A stretch of 35,850 nt of DNA from Spirochaetaceae bacterium. GTDB lineage: Bacteria; Spirochaetota; Spirochaetia; Treponematales; Breznakiellaceae. Position numbers and translations under genes: made by a program. Below, piece by piece: positions 25,434 through 35,569 of the stretch (its first letter is position 1; every line of letters starts with the position of its first letter). Below the pieces are notes generated by a model. That model saw only the letters and a list, made by a program, of their open reading frames with translations. It was not told where the DNA came from and ran no database searches. Location: the NCBI GenBank assembly GCA_031281945.1, contig JAITER010000055.1, forward strand, positions 1 to 35,850. Reading direction: 5' to 3'.

Positions 25434-26954
25434 ATGCCGAAAAAAACAACAGAAAATGCAAATCTGGATGCTCTTACTCCAAAACAAATAGTTTTAGAGC
25501 TTGATAAATATATAGTTGGTCAAAAAAAAGCTAAAAGAGCGGTGGCCGTGGCTCTTCGCAACCGTATACGCCGCCTTAAACTTGACGAGGAAACCCGCGA
25601 GGATATAGCCCCCAAAAATATTTTGATGATAGGGCCTACGGGTGTAGGTAAAACTGAAATCGCCCGGCGCATAGCCCGTTTTTCAGGTTCTCCTTTTCTA
25701 AAAGTGGAGGCTACAAAATACACGGAAGTGGGCTATGTGGGCCGTGATGTAGAATCCATGGTGCGCGACCTTATGGCGGTGGGTTTTCAAATGGTTAAAC
25801 AGGAAATGCGCGATTCTGTAAGAGACCAAGCGGAAAAACACGCCGAAGAACGTATTTTAGACGCATTGTTGCCTGGTTCCGTCAAACGTAAAAAGGAAAA
25901 GCCGGTTCAGGCCAGGCCGTCGGTTCAGCCGGTGGGGTCGTTTTCGTTGAACGGCGGCAATTTTGTCGGCGCGGCTATACAGGTCGGCGTTCCGCTTAAC
26001 GCCGAAAATAAGGCGGAGGAAGAAGCCGCTAAACTAGAAGAAAATGAATCTTTAAAAGATGAAGCTCCCGTTAATGACGGCAGCCGCGAAAAATTCAGGG
26101 GAATGCTTCATAATGGAATTTTAGAAGACAGGCTTATCGAATTGGATGTTAATCAAGAAGTTCAGATACCCGCTTTCGGTCTTTTGGGCAGCGGTTTGGA
26201 AGAGATAGAAAACAGTCTTTCCGGCCTTGCGGGTATGTTTGGAGGCGGCAATAAAAAGAAGAAGAAGTTAAGCGTAAAACGGGCGCGTGAAATTATATTA
26301 AGCGAAGAAGAAGAAAAACTGATAGACCATGATCGCGTTACCGAGGAAGCCAGGCGGCGTGTTCAGGAAATGGGCATCATTTTTATAGACGAAATCGACA
26401 AAATAGCGGTGAAAGGCCAAAATTCAGGCCACGACGTCTCGCGTGAGGGCGTGCAACGCGACATCCTGCCTATCGTGGAGGGAGCCTCCGTAAACACAAA
26501 GTACGGGCGGGTCGACACGAGCCATATTTTGTTTATCGCGGCTGGAGCTTTTAATATCAGCAAACCTTCCGACCTTATTCCAGAGTTGCAGGGGCGCTTC
26601 CCGCTTAGAGTGGAGCTTGATTCGCTTGGAAAAGACGATTTTTTGCGTATTCTTACCGAACCTAAAAACGCGCTTACCAAACAGTACACAGATCTCCTTA
26701 AAACCGAAAATATTGATATTGAATTCACCCCCGAATCGATAAAGCGCCTTGCGGAAATAGCCGCGGAAGTAAATTCCCGGCTGGAAAATATAGGGGCGAG
26801 GCGCCTGCACACGATTATGGAAACTCTTTTGGAAGAAATATCGTTTGAAGCTCCGGATTTGCCGCCGTCAAAGATTAGAATAACGCAGGAGTTCGCCGAT
26901 GAGCGGCTTAAAAACATAGCGGAAGATCTTAATTTAGGCAGATATATTTTATAG
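25434..26954 (+). CDS. hslU: ATP-dependent protease ATPase subunit HslU
   Basis: This AAA+ unfoldase feeds substrates to HslV. It has 506 residues, against about 440-460 in well-studied homologues. The N-terminal domain opens LTPKQIVLELDKYIVGQKKAKRAV. Walker A is GPTGVGKT (67-74), followed by KVEATKYTEVGYVGRDVESMVRDL, the pore-loop region. Walker B is IIFIDEIDKI near 314-323. The sensor and C-terminal domains follow with ISKPSDLIPELQGRFPLRVEL. The C-terminal LNLGRYIL is the tail that inserts into HslV. The extra length lies in the I-domain (about 140-285), which has a charged, low-complexity insert. AAGGA lies just before the ATG, and it is transcriptionally coupled to hslV. Confidence 0.97.
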   Translation: MPKKTTENANLDALTPKQIVLELDKYIVGQKKAKRAVAVALRNRIRRLKLDEETREDIAPKNILMIGPTGVGKTEIARRIARFSGSPFLKVEATKYTEVGYVGRDVESMVRDLMAVGFQMVKQEMRDSVRDQAEKHAEERILDALLPGSVKRKKEKPVQARPSVQPVGSFSLNGGNFVGAAIQVGVPLNAENKAEEEAAKLEENESLKDEAPVNDGSREKFRGMLHNGILEDRLIELDVNQEVQIPAFGLLGSGLEEIENSLSGLAGMFGGGNKKKKKLSVKRAREIILSEEEEKLIDHDRVTEEARRRVQEMGIIFIDEIDKIAVKGQNSGHDVSREGVQRDILPIVEGASVNTKYGRVDTSHILFIAAGAFNISKPSDLIPELQGRFPLRVELDSLGKDDFLRILTEPKNALTKQYTDLLKTENIDIEFTPESIKRLAEIAAEVNSRLENIGARRLHTIMETLLEEISFEAPDLPPSKIRITQEFADERLKNIAEDLNLGRYIL

Positions 26955-26980
26955 TAAAGACGCAAATATGTAATTATTAG

Positions 26981-28219
<1,239 letters not shown>

Positions 28220-28303
28220 CTGTATGCGTTTTACATTGTTGTATAGGCGTTTTCTTTTTATTGAAGCGCGAAACGGCTGGTTTTCGCCTGGAACCTGTAT
28301 TTT

Positions 28304-29737
28304 ATGAACGGAGAGCCTTCTTTCGCGCCGTTTGTTTCTTCCGGTGAAGTTTTTAATTGGCTGGGGCGCTTCGTCAACCTGGAGCAGGGCGTTATGCCGC
28401 CTTCCATGAGGCCGGAACGTATGCGGGTTATAGCGAACGCCGCCCTAAACCCTGAACAATCCGCCCCCGCCATACATGTGGCCGGTTCCAAAGGCAAAGG
28501 CTCCATAACGGCTATGGTGAGCGCAATTTTACAGGAGGCGGGTTTTAAGGTTGGGCGGTATATGTCGCCTCATGTTGAAGAATACCGCGAGCGCATTACT
28601 TTAGGCGATTCTTATTTTGATGAAAGCGTTTACGCCCGCGCCGGAAACCGTCTGCGCGAAATTGAACATAAACTTTCCAATCCGGATTCGTTTTTTTACA
28701 AAGAACTTCTGAAAGCCTCTTTGGGGGAAGCGCCGGAGCCCACTTTTTTTGAGCTATTAACTTTATACTTTTTTTTATGCGCTAAAGACGCCGGTTGCAA
28801 CGCTTTCGCTGTTGAAACGGGAATGGGCGGCAGGCTGGATCCTACGAATATAAGCCGCACCGAGTGCGCTGTAATTACCGGAATAGAGCTTGAACACACC
28901 GATATGCTGGGTGATACAATAGAAAAAATAGCTGTGGAAAAAGCGGGGATTATAAAAAGCGGAAAGCCGGTTTTAATTTTGGAACAAGGAAATGAAGAGG
29001 GCGCCCTGGAGGTTTTTAAAAAAACAGCGGAAGAAAAAAACGCGCCGTTTTATTATCTGCCGGATTTTGTGAGTATAGAAAATATAAATGTATCAAAAAG
29101 CGGCGCGTCTTGGTCTATGACTTTTAAGAACGGCGTTTTTCCCCGTCTTTTGCGGAAAACCATGGATTTAAATGTAAAAATTCCAGGGGCCGTATACGCG
29201 CAGAACGCCGCCGCCGCCGTATGCGCCGTTTTAACGGCTTTTCCCCAGGTTACGCCGGAAGAAATAAAAACCGGCCTTCTGAAAGTGAGGCCGCCGGCCC
29301 GCTTTGAAAAACTGTGCGATGAGCCGGAAGTAGTTGTGGACGGCGCGCACACAGCGGTAAGCGTTAAACTTTGCGCCGAAACCTGGGCCTCGCTGTACGG
29401 CGAAGGCGGAGTCTTGATTTTTGGTTGCGCCGCGGGAAAAGACGCGCGGGCTATGGCGCTTTCTTTACTCCCGCTTTTTAGCCTTGTTGTAATAACCAAA
29501 CCAGGCGATTATAAAATAAGTTTTCCAGAAAAAAACTTTGACGTTTTTAAACAATGCGCTCAAGAAACGGGTTGCCGCGCCGAAAAAATAGTTTTTATAA
29601 AAGATACAAAACACGCCGTAAACTTCGCCATGGAATACGCCCAAAAAGAAAACCTTCCTGTATTAGGAACCGGTTCTTTTTACATGGCCGCCGAAATACG
29701 CGGTTTTATGCGAAAAGCCGGTAAATTCCAGTGTTAA
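28304..29737 (+). CDS. folC: Folylpolyglutamate synthase / dihydrofolate synthase
   Basis: It adds glutamate to (dihydro)folate in an ATP-dependent, Mur-ligase-like reaction. The 477 residues are a little longer than usual. The ATP loop is HVAGSKGKGSITAM (family: GTNGKGS), followed by GRYMSPHVEEYRERI with the Mg-binding histidine and arginine. GMGGRLDPTN, IELEHTDMLGDTIEKIAVEKAGIIK and VVDGAHTAVS are standard FolC motifs. The start ATG lacks an evident ribosome binding site, and an in-frame stop lies just upstream at 28262, so no earlier start is available. It follows purA by 84 bases and precedes uvrB by 13. Whether it is bifunctional cannot be told from sequence. Confidence 0.92.
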   Translation: MNGEPSFAPFVSSGEVFNWLGRFVNLEQGVMPPSMRPERMRVIANAALNPEQSAPAIHVAGSKGKGSITAMVSAILQEAGFKVGRYMSPHVEEYRERITLGDSYFDESVYARAGNRLREIEHKLSNPDSFFYKELLKASLGEAPEPTFFELLTLYFFLCAKDAGCNAFAVETGMGGRLDPTNISRTECAVITGIELEHTDMLGDTIEKIAVEKAGIIKSGKPVLILEQGNEEGALEVFKKTAEEKNAPFYYLPDFVSIENINVSKSGASWSMTFKNGVFPRLLRKTMDLNVKIPGAVYAQNAAAAVCAVLTAFPQVTPEEIKTGLLKVRPPARFEKLCDEPEVVVDGAHTAVSVKLCAETWASLYGEGGVLIFGCAAGKDARAMALSLLPLFSLVVITKPGDYKISFPEKNFDVFKQCAQETGCRAEKIVFIKDTKHAVNFAMEYAQKENLPVLGTGSFYMAAEIRGFMRKAGKFQC

Positions 29738-29750
29738 AATAAAGCCAACA

Positions 29751-31748
29751 ATGAATACCCGCCCTTTTAAAGTTGAATCGCCTTTTGACCCCGCCGGAGA
29801 CCAGGGGAAGGCTATAGACGCAATTGCGCGCGGCGTTAAAGCTGGCGATAAATTCCAGACTCTGCGCGGAGTCACCGGTTCTGGTAAAACTTTCACCATG
29901 GCCAAAATTATAGAGGCTGTGCAGGCCCCCACATTGATTATAAGCCATAACAAAACGCTGGCGGCGCAGTTGTTCCGGGAATTTAAAGGTTTTTTTCCGC
30001 ATAACGCGGTTGAATATTATGTTTCGTATTATGATTACTACCAGCCGGAAGCTTATGTGGCAAAAAAAGATTTGTATATAGAAAAGGATGCGTCAATTAA
30101 CGCCGAGGTTGAACGGTTGCGCCTTTCGGCTACGCGCAGCCTTATGGAGCGTAAAGATGTTATAATAGTGGCGACTGTTTCATGTATATACGGACTGGCT
30201 ACGCCGGAAATATATAAAAATATGACGGCTTCTTTTTCAGTAGGCGAAAAACTGGATGTAGAGGCGCTTATGTCAAGGTTTATAGAGCTTCAGTATGAAC
30301 GCAACGACGCCGTTTTGGAGCGGGGCCGGTTCCGGCGCAAGGGAGATACGGTGGATATTTTTCCAGCGTATATGGAGGATGCATACCGCATAGACATGGA
30401 TTGGGATGTAGTATTGCGTATACGCCGTTTTAATCCGGTTGCCGGGGAAATCTTTGAAGATTTGGACAGGGCGGTAATATATCCCGCGAAACAATTTGTT
30501 ATGCCAAAATCGATGATAGACGACGCCCTGCCGTTTTTGCGCAGGGAACTGGATGATAGTTATGCGCAATTTATAAAAGAAGGCAGACTTGTTGAAGCGG
30601 AGCGTCTTAAAACCCGCGTTGAATATGATATGGAAATGTTGCGTGAGGTGGGATACTGCTCCGGTATAGAAAATTATTCCGCGCCGTTGGCCGGCAGGAA
30701 GGCCGGAGAAAGACCGGATACGCTTATCGATTATTTTCCGAAAGAGCGCCTTACATTTATAGACGAGAGCCATGTAACCCTGCCGCAGATAGGCGCTATG
30801 TTCGCGGGCGACCGCAGCCGTAAACAAAATCTGGTTAATTACGGCTTTCGTCTGCCGTGCACCCTGGACAATAGGCCATTGCGCATAGATGAATTTAGAG
30901 AGTTGCTGAATAAAACAGTTTACGTTTCGGCTACACCCAGCGAAACCGAGCTCTCCGAAAGCGCCCGCGTGGTTGAACAGCTTATACGGCCAACCGGACT
31001 GCTGGATCCGGAAATCGAAGTGCGGCCCAGCGAAGGCCAAATGGAGGATATTTACGCCGAAGTGAATAAGCGTGTTAATGCCGGCGAGAGGTCTCTTATT
31101 TTAACGCTTACAAAAAAAATGGCGGAGGATTTAACCGCATACCTTGGTTCTTTGGGCCTTAAAGTGCGCTACATACACAGCGAGGTGGAAACAATAGAAC
31201 GTGTAGAAATTCTAACGCAACTTAGACAAGGCGCGTTTGATGTTTTGGTAGGGATAAACCTTCTGAGGGAAGGTATAGATCTGCCGGAAGTTTCGTTTAT
31301 AGCCATTTTAGACGCTGATAAAATAGGTTTTTTACGTTCTGTTACCAGTTTGGTGCAAATTATAGGACGGGCGGCGCGCAACGCCGCCGGAAAGGTGATT
31401 ATGTACGCCGACAGAGTTAGCTCGGCCATGCAAACCGCAATAGAGGAAACCGCCAGGCGCAGGAAAATTCAAATGGAATATAATGAGGCTAACGGTATAA
31501 CTCCGCAAACGGTAAAAAAAGCTATCGCCAACATACTGGAACGCCACGCGGAAGAAGACAAAGAAACAGCCAAACAGTCCATAGAAGTGTTAAAAAAATC
31601 ATATAATATTCTTATACCAAAAGAACGTAAAAAACTTATTTCGCTTTTAAAAGCCGAAATGCTGGAAGCCGCAAAAAATCTTGAATACGAAAGAGCCGCC
31701 TGCCTGCGCGATGAAATAGAAGATGTAAAAAACTTGAGCGCTCTATAA
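29751..31748 (+). CDS. uvrB: Excinuclease ABC subunit B
   Basis: This is the damage-verifying helicase-like subunit of UvrABC nucleotide excision repair. The 665 residues are standard. The N-terminus FKVESPFDPAGDQGKAI leads to Walker A GVTGSGKT (40-47). The beta-hairpin YYVSYYDYYQPEAY (about 88-101) inserts into DNA. TFIDESHVTLPQI (motif II, DESH), YVSATPSE, ILTLTKKMAEDL, YIHSEVETIERVEIL, LVGINLLREGIDLPEVSF and QIIGRAARN follow in order. The C-terminal UVR domain (about 625-660) mediates the contact with UvrC. The ATG lies 13 bases after folC with a poor ribosome binding site; translational coupling is plausible. Confidence 0.98.
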   Translation: MNTRPFKVESPFDPAGDQGKAIDAIARGVKAGDKFQTLRGVTGSGKTFTMAKIIEAVQAPTLIISHNKTLAAQLFREFKGFFPHNAVEYYVSYYDYYQPEAYVAKKDLYIEKDASINAEVERLRLSATRSLMERKDVIIVATVSCIYGLATPEIYKNMTASFSVGEKLDVEALMSRFIELQYERNDAVLERGRFRRKGDTVDIFPAYMEDAYRIDMDWDVVLRIRRFNPVAGEIFEDLDRAVIYPAKQFVMPKSMIDDALPFLRRELDDSYAQFIKEGRLVEAERLKTRVEYDMEMLREVGYCSGIENYSAPLAGRKAGERPDTLIDYFPKERLTFIDESHVTLPQIGAMFAGDRSRKQNLVNYGFRLPCTLDNRPLRIDEFRELLNKTVYVSATPSETELSESARVVEQLIRPTGLLDPEIEVRPSEGQMEDIYAEVNKRVNAGERSLILTLTKKMAEDLTAYLGSLGLKVRYIHSEVETIERVEILTQLRQGAFDVLVGINLLREGIDLPEVSFIAILDADKIGFLRSVTSLVQIIGRAARNAAGKVIMYADRVSSAMQTAIEETARRRKIQMEYNEANGITPQTVKKAIANILERHAEEDKETAKQSIEVLKKSYNILIPKERKKLISLLKAEMLEAAKNLEYERAACLRDEIEDVKNLSAL

Positions 31749-32290
31749 ATATGCCGTTATGTGCTATTGTTGGCGGGCTGTAAAAACAACACGCGGTTAG
31801 AAATTGGCGTGGAATACGCATAAAATAAATATGGCGTGTTTTAAGCTTCTGGATTGCGCAACATCTGATAGGCGTGAAAACATCACCGGGCGAAGATTCG
31901 GGGCGTTAGAGGGGGGGCTGGGCTGGGGGGCCGCTCGGCCCCCCAGCGGGGTTTTAGGGGCGGCGCCCCTAGGAGAGGGGGTAGCGTAAGACTTGCCGCC
32001 TGGCGGCGAGGCTGGAGCGAGGGGGAGGCTTCCCCCCTTAACACATACACCGCCTTAACGGAACTTGCGGGAGGCGGCGTATTGATAAGAATATCGTAAA
32101 TACGCCCGCAAAGATGGAATTAAGCGCTCAGGCAAAATCCATAACGCGGCAGATGCATCATATAAAAACGCGGAAGTCAATGGCTAAAAACTGGCGGAAG
32201 CATGGCGATTGGCATAAGTTTCAAGCCCGCCTAAATTCGCGGCGCGCATATTCGGCTGTATTTAAACGGAAGCGGTTGTGATAGGCTTAT
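31749..32290. other. Convergent hairpin-rich gap between uvrB and gntR
   Basis: No supported gene was seen. The left two thirds is G-rich with strong palindromes (31922-32036, listed separately). The right third has a 33-codon basic open frame (ATG 32180 to TGA 32281, many K and R) without a ribosome binding site; it may be chance or a decayed gene. No clean T-tracted terminator was found for uvrB; AGGCT/AGCCT overlapping the gntR stop may act weakly on the minus strand. Confidence 0.5.
31922..32036. repeat. Array of four GC-rich palindromes
   Basis: GCTGGGGGGCCG with its exact complement around CT (31922-31947) is a 12-bp hairpin. AGGGGCG-g-CGCCCCT (31956-31970), GCCGCC-t-GGCGGC (31995-32007) and GGGGGA-ggct-TCCCCC (32021-32036) follow. 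The density is far above chance. It resembles dispersed intergenic repeat elements; only one copy is in the window. Confidence 0.65.
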
Positions 32291-32977
32291 TCAGGAGCCT
32301 TTTAATTTTTCCACGAACCGTTGATTGTGCATGATATGTTCTATCATCGCGTTGCGGGCGGCTTCTCCGTCGTGGTTTTCTATCGCTTTTGCGATGGCTC
32401 TGTGGGTGAGTATGGTTTCTTCGCGTAAAGCCGTATTTGTTATCTCCATAAGTATGAAGATTGTGGAATTTATTACTGGAATAAGGTTTGGGATTACTAC
32501 ATTTTTTGCGGCCTGCGCTATTTTAATATGAAACAGCACGTCTTCTTCCTCGTAACGGGAGCCGCTTAAAATAAGTTTTTCCACCTCTGCGCATTGCGCC
32601 GATATTTGTTTTATTTCTTCGTCCACCGCTCTTTCCGCGGCTTTTTGAGCTATATGCGGTTCAAGAACCAGGCGTATTTCCAGCAAATCAAAAGCGAGTT
32701 TTACCTTATCGTTTATAAAGCGGAACCCAAGCGGGTCTTCCGCAATCCCCGGATTATCGCAAACAAAAGTTCCGCAACCGCGCCTAATTTCAAGAACGTT
32801 TTGCGATGCCAGCGTTTTAACCGCTTCACGTATAGTGCTTCTGCTAACATTAAGTTTTTCGCTAAGTTCGGTTTCGTTGGGTATTTTGGCGCCTTGTTTA
32901 TATTGGCCGCCTATAATAAGGCTGGTGATGTTTCGCGCCACAGAGTCGCTTAATCGTGTTTTACCGTTTAAATCCAT
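32291..32977 (-). CDS. GntR-family regulator, FadR subfamily (FCD domain)
   Basis: A DNA-binding transcription factor of 228 residues. The winged helix (about 8-75) carries IPNETELSEKLNVSRSTIREAVKTLASQNVLEIRRGCGTFV, the diagnostic GntR helix and wing. The C-terminal all-helical FCD domain has the metal-binding pattern D-x3-H (EDVLFH), a later THRAIAKAI and EHIMHNQRF, giving one aspartate and three histidines as in metal- and acid-binding members. Its ligand is likely a small organic acid, but this is not determinable here. It is the last gene of the minus-strand run after the lipoprotein, 14 bases downstream, and lacks a strong ribosome binding site. It may control this run; no operator was identified. 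Confidence 0.88.
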   Translation of the reverse strand: MDLNGKTRLSDSVARNITSLIIGGQYKQGAKIPNETELSEKLNVSRSTIREAVKTLASQNVLEIRRGCGTFVCDNPGIAEDPLGFRFINDKVKLAFDLLEIRLVLEPHIAQKAAERAVDEEIKQISAQCAEVEKLILSGSRYEEEDVLFHIKIAQAAKNVVIPNLIPVINSTIFILMEITNTALREETILTHRAIAKAIENHDGEAARNAMIEHIMHNQRFVEKLKGS

Positions 32978-32991
32978 AGCATTTTTTATTG

Positions 32992-34206
32992 TTATTCGTT
33001 TAGCGTGAAGGCGGCTAAACCAGCCGCGCCTATGTTCCAGCTTTCACGTTCTTCCCATAAGACTATGAGCTTGTCTTTAACGATAGCAACGGAAGTCCAA
33101 AAAAAGGATTCCGGCAAAAGCGGTAAAATTTGTTTTTTTATATTTCCGTCTTTATCGTAAAATAAAACGAAAGCGTTTTTAAATAAGCCGTCTTTAAGCG
33201 CCTGTTCGCTTGCCAAAAGACAGGCCGCATCTGTTTTAGCTTCTTTCCCGTTTAAAAAGGCGAACAGTTTGAAATCGTTTTCATTTCCGCCTCCGTTTAA
33301 GAATTCCATAGTTCCGCCATAAGAGGGCGAAGTGAGCCGGACGTTTATATTTTCTTCCACGGTTAAAGCGCCGGAAGACCGCGCGTAATCAAGAAGGCCG
33401 GTTATAAGAACCGGCAGATTTTCCAGGCCGGCCAAGCTTCGCGCCCCGTAAAACCGTTCTGCGGTGGTTTCTTCCGTAAATTCCGCCTGATCATAAAACG
33501 AGGTTGCGCCGTAGAAAACGGCTTCCGCGCCGTTGGATTTTCCGCGCGCTTTAAAGCGCCAAATGCCGTCAAACGAGGGGAAAAAGGTTTCAATGTTCCA
33601 ATCGCCGGGCGGGTATGCTTTAAAAGCCGGTATTTCAACTTTAGAAATCCCGTCTTTATTCAAAGAAAGCGAAAAAACGCGAGCGGACGGCGGCGCGGCT
33701 GGAACGTTTACAAAAAAGTCGTCCGAGTAAAGAATCGTGGTTACGGCCTCTTTAAAATAAAAAGGAGGGATGGCGGTGTATTTTGGGAAGAATTCGTTTT
33801 CTTCAAATGGATAAACAAGAAGTTCTCCGGCCTTTCCCGCGAAAATAGCGAGAAAGCCGCAACGGTTTACCACGACCGCCAGAGAAGGTTTAAGCGGGTC
33901 TTCCGACAATGGAAAAAGGCCGCAAGCGTAACGCGCGTAAGGCCAGGGCGTAAAATCCACAAGCGACGCGTTTTCTGGTTTGTCTATTTTTTTGGGAAAC
34001 AGGCCGGAAAAATCGAACCAAAGCCCGTTTTGTGAAGGAATTTGATGGACTTGCGGAGGGCGTGAATATTCCGGTTGAAAAAACGCTTCTTCCAGGGCGG
34101 GCGGCTGGGCTTCCGCCTCCGGCGGCGTTTTTTTGGGGGGGCAACCAGCGGAAAGGAGGCAAGCTGTTAAACCAAACAAAAATACGCATCGCGTTTTTAA
34201 TTTCAT
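32992..34206 (-). CDS. Lipoprotein of unknown function
   Basis: No family was recognised. The 404-residue protein has a strong lipoprotein signal ending LLSAGC (cysteine at residue 22), then a proline-rich tether CPPKKTPPEAEAQPP. The body is beta-rich, with short strand-turn units such as VFYGATSFYDQAEF and FVLFYDKDGNIKKQILPLLPESFFWTSVAIVKDKLIVLWEE, reminiscent of propeller blades. This suggests a beta-propeller or similar scaffold anchored at a membrane. The ATG overlaps the stop of the upstream aminopeptidase gene in an ATGA junction, so the two are translationally coupled. A run of T7 and G7 on the plus strand (34128-34141) lies just inside the coding start. Confidence 0.75.
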   Translation of the reverse strand: MKLKTRCVFLFGLTACLLSAGCPPKKTPPEAEAQPPALEEAFFQPEYSRPPQVHQIPSQNGLWFDFSGLFPKKIDKPENASLVDFTPWPYARYACGLFPLSEDPLKPSLAVVVNRCGFLAIFAGKAGELLVYPFEENEFFPKYTAIPPFYFKEAVTTILYSDDFFVNVPAAPPSARVFSLSLNKDGISKVEIPAFKAYPPGDWNIETFFPSFDGIWRFKARGKSNGAEAVFYGATSFYDQAEFTEETTAERFYGARSLAGLENLPVLITGLLDYARSSGALTVEENINVRLTSPSYGGTMEFLNGGGNENDFKLFAFLNGKEAKTDAACLLASEQALKDGLFKNAFVLFYDKDGNIKKQILPLLPESFFWTSVAIVKDKLIVLWEERESWNIGAAGLAAFTLNE

Positions 34207-35357
34207 TGCAAAACGCCTTCTTTTTCTATGATAATTTCCTCTCCGGAGGAGGTAAAGGCGGTGATTGTGGGAAGGCGCACAAGGCCGTCCAGGTGTATAA
34301 GGCTGGGCGCGTCTTCATCGTAATTATGGCCTATAGCAAAGTGACAGGTTTTGAAGGCTTTTTCGTCTTCGAGCATATTGCCGGTAATACGCGCCTTTAC
34401 GTTTAGGCCTATACCGAGTTCGCCTATATTGGAGGCGTTTTTCGCGTAAACGGCGCCCTTGCCCTTTGGCAGCAGGCCGTCTTTTTCCATGGAAAAAGCG
34501 CTTGCTTCCGCGGCTTTTATGGCGTCCCGCAAGAGGCCGGCTTCGGAACCGCCTTCAATTTTTACGGCGAAGCCGTCTTTTACGGTGCAAATTATAGGTT
34601 TTCGTATTAAAATATCGCCCGAATTCAGCGTAATTGAACCGTCAAAAGCGATTACGCCGTTAGACGTCCCGTTTTGCGGGCTTATGAAAGCCTCCCCGGC
34701 TGGAAGGTTGCCGCCTGAGCCCATAAAAGAAAAAGCGCCGTCGTCTTGTTTAGCGATCCTGCCCAAAACGCCAATCTTTATATCCGTGCCGCCCGGGGCT
34801 TTTACGGTTACGCTTTCCGCCGCCGTCAAAATTTCCGCCGCCCGCTTGCACGAAGACCGCAAGGCGGCGTAATCCAGCCGGACGGTTCTGCAAAACGATT
34901 CCAGAGTAACGCCCGGCGACCAAAACGCCCTGCAAGACTTTTCGCCGTATTGCAGTAAGTGAAAGATATGGTCGAAACTGACGTTTCCGTAAGGGTAGGG
35001 GTTTTTCACCCCGTTTTTGTCTTTGCCAAGTTTTTTTGAACTAAGCGATATTACGATTTCCGGCTTTGCGGCGAAAGCCGCTATAACGGCGGGTTCGGCG
35101 AAATCAATTTGATCTTTTTCGTTCTGAATAATTAGCGCGGGGCGCCCGCCCTCCGCCAAAACCGCATCGTACATAGCGGCGGAAATAGCCAAAACGTCTT
35201 TTTGCGGGTTGGTTATAATAAGGGCCTGTTCGCCTTTTTTTACCGCCAGCACGTCTTTAGCGGCCGTAGCGGCGGCTTTTTTTAAAGGCTCGCGCAAAAG
35301 AAAAGGAACCCCCGCCTTAAAAAAATTAAGATTAGAAAAGGTTAAAGGCGCAAGCAC
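34203..35357 (-). CDS. M29-type (AmpS/AmpT-like) metallo-aminopeptidase
   Basis: An exopeptidase that removes N-terminal residues from peptides, with two metal ions. Up to 384 residues. The N-terminal half includes VKKGEQALIITNP, matching the M29 start. The expected five ligands are all in place: E222 in GNLPAGEAFISP, E313 in IGELGIGLN, H339 in CHFAIGHN, and H355 and D357 in IHLDG. The family assignment is from these motifs. The start is uncertain. The GTG at 35357 has AAGG right next to it, too close to be a ribosome binding site, and a TTGAAA-19-TATAAG promoter ends at 35359, so the TTG at 35297 may be the true start and fits the family length. It heads the run that includes the lipoprotein and GntR genes. 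Confidence 0.75.
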   Translation of the reverse strand: MLAPLTFSNLNFFKAGVPFLLREPLKKAAATAAKDVLAVKKGEQALIITNPQKDVLAISAAMYDAVLAEGGRPALIIQNEKDQIDFAEPAVIAAFAAKPEIVISLSSKKLGKDKNGVKNPYPYGNVSFDHIFHLLQYGEKSCRAFWSPGVTLESFCRTVRLDYAALRSSCKRAAEILTAAESVTVKAPGGTDIKIGVLGRIAKQDDGAFSFMGSGGNLPAGEAFISPQNGTSNGVIAFDGSITLNSGDILIRKPIICTVKDGFAVKIEGGSEAGLLRDAIKAAEASAFSMEKDGLLPKGKGAVYAKNASNIGELGIGLNVKARITGNMLEDEKAFKTCHFAIGHNYDEDAPSLIHLDGLVRLPTITAFTSSGEEIIIEKEGVLQ

Positions 35358-35394
35358 CCTTATAGATTATGCGATTTTTCGTCTTTCAACAAGC

Positions 35395-35417
35395 CGCGCC
35401 GTTTTTTAAACGGCGCG
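35395..35417. repeat. 10-bp perfect hairpin between divergent genes
   Basis: CGCGCCGTTT and AAACGGCGCG pair around a 3-base loop. A direct copy of GCCGCGCCGTT lies at 35449-35459. It lies upstream of both the aminopeptidase gene and the hsdR-like gene, so a regulatory or REP-like role is possible. Confidence 0.5.
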
Positions 35418-35569
35418 ATTCAGAGCGGGGCTTGCAACGTTTTAAAAGCCGCGCCGTTATACAGCCGTAAAAGCCGGGCGGACGTGAGCGCCGGGCGGCG
35501 CGGGATATACCTTTACGCCGGAATAGCCGCCGTTGTACAGTGGTGGAAGGTAGGGCTATACTACCGGAT

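Noticed and set aside
30273-31040. 255-codon minus-strand open frame inside uvrB
   Set aside because: uvrB is fully conserved here, and the antisense frame reflects codon bias.
31804-31989. 61-codon plus-strand open frame
   Set aside because: It translates the G-rich palindrome array into low-complexity G, L and P and has no start signal.
32180-32281. 33-codon basic open frame
   Set aside because: No ribosome binding site, no homology recognised, and length within chance expectation; noted only in the gap description.
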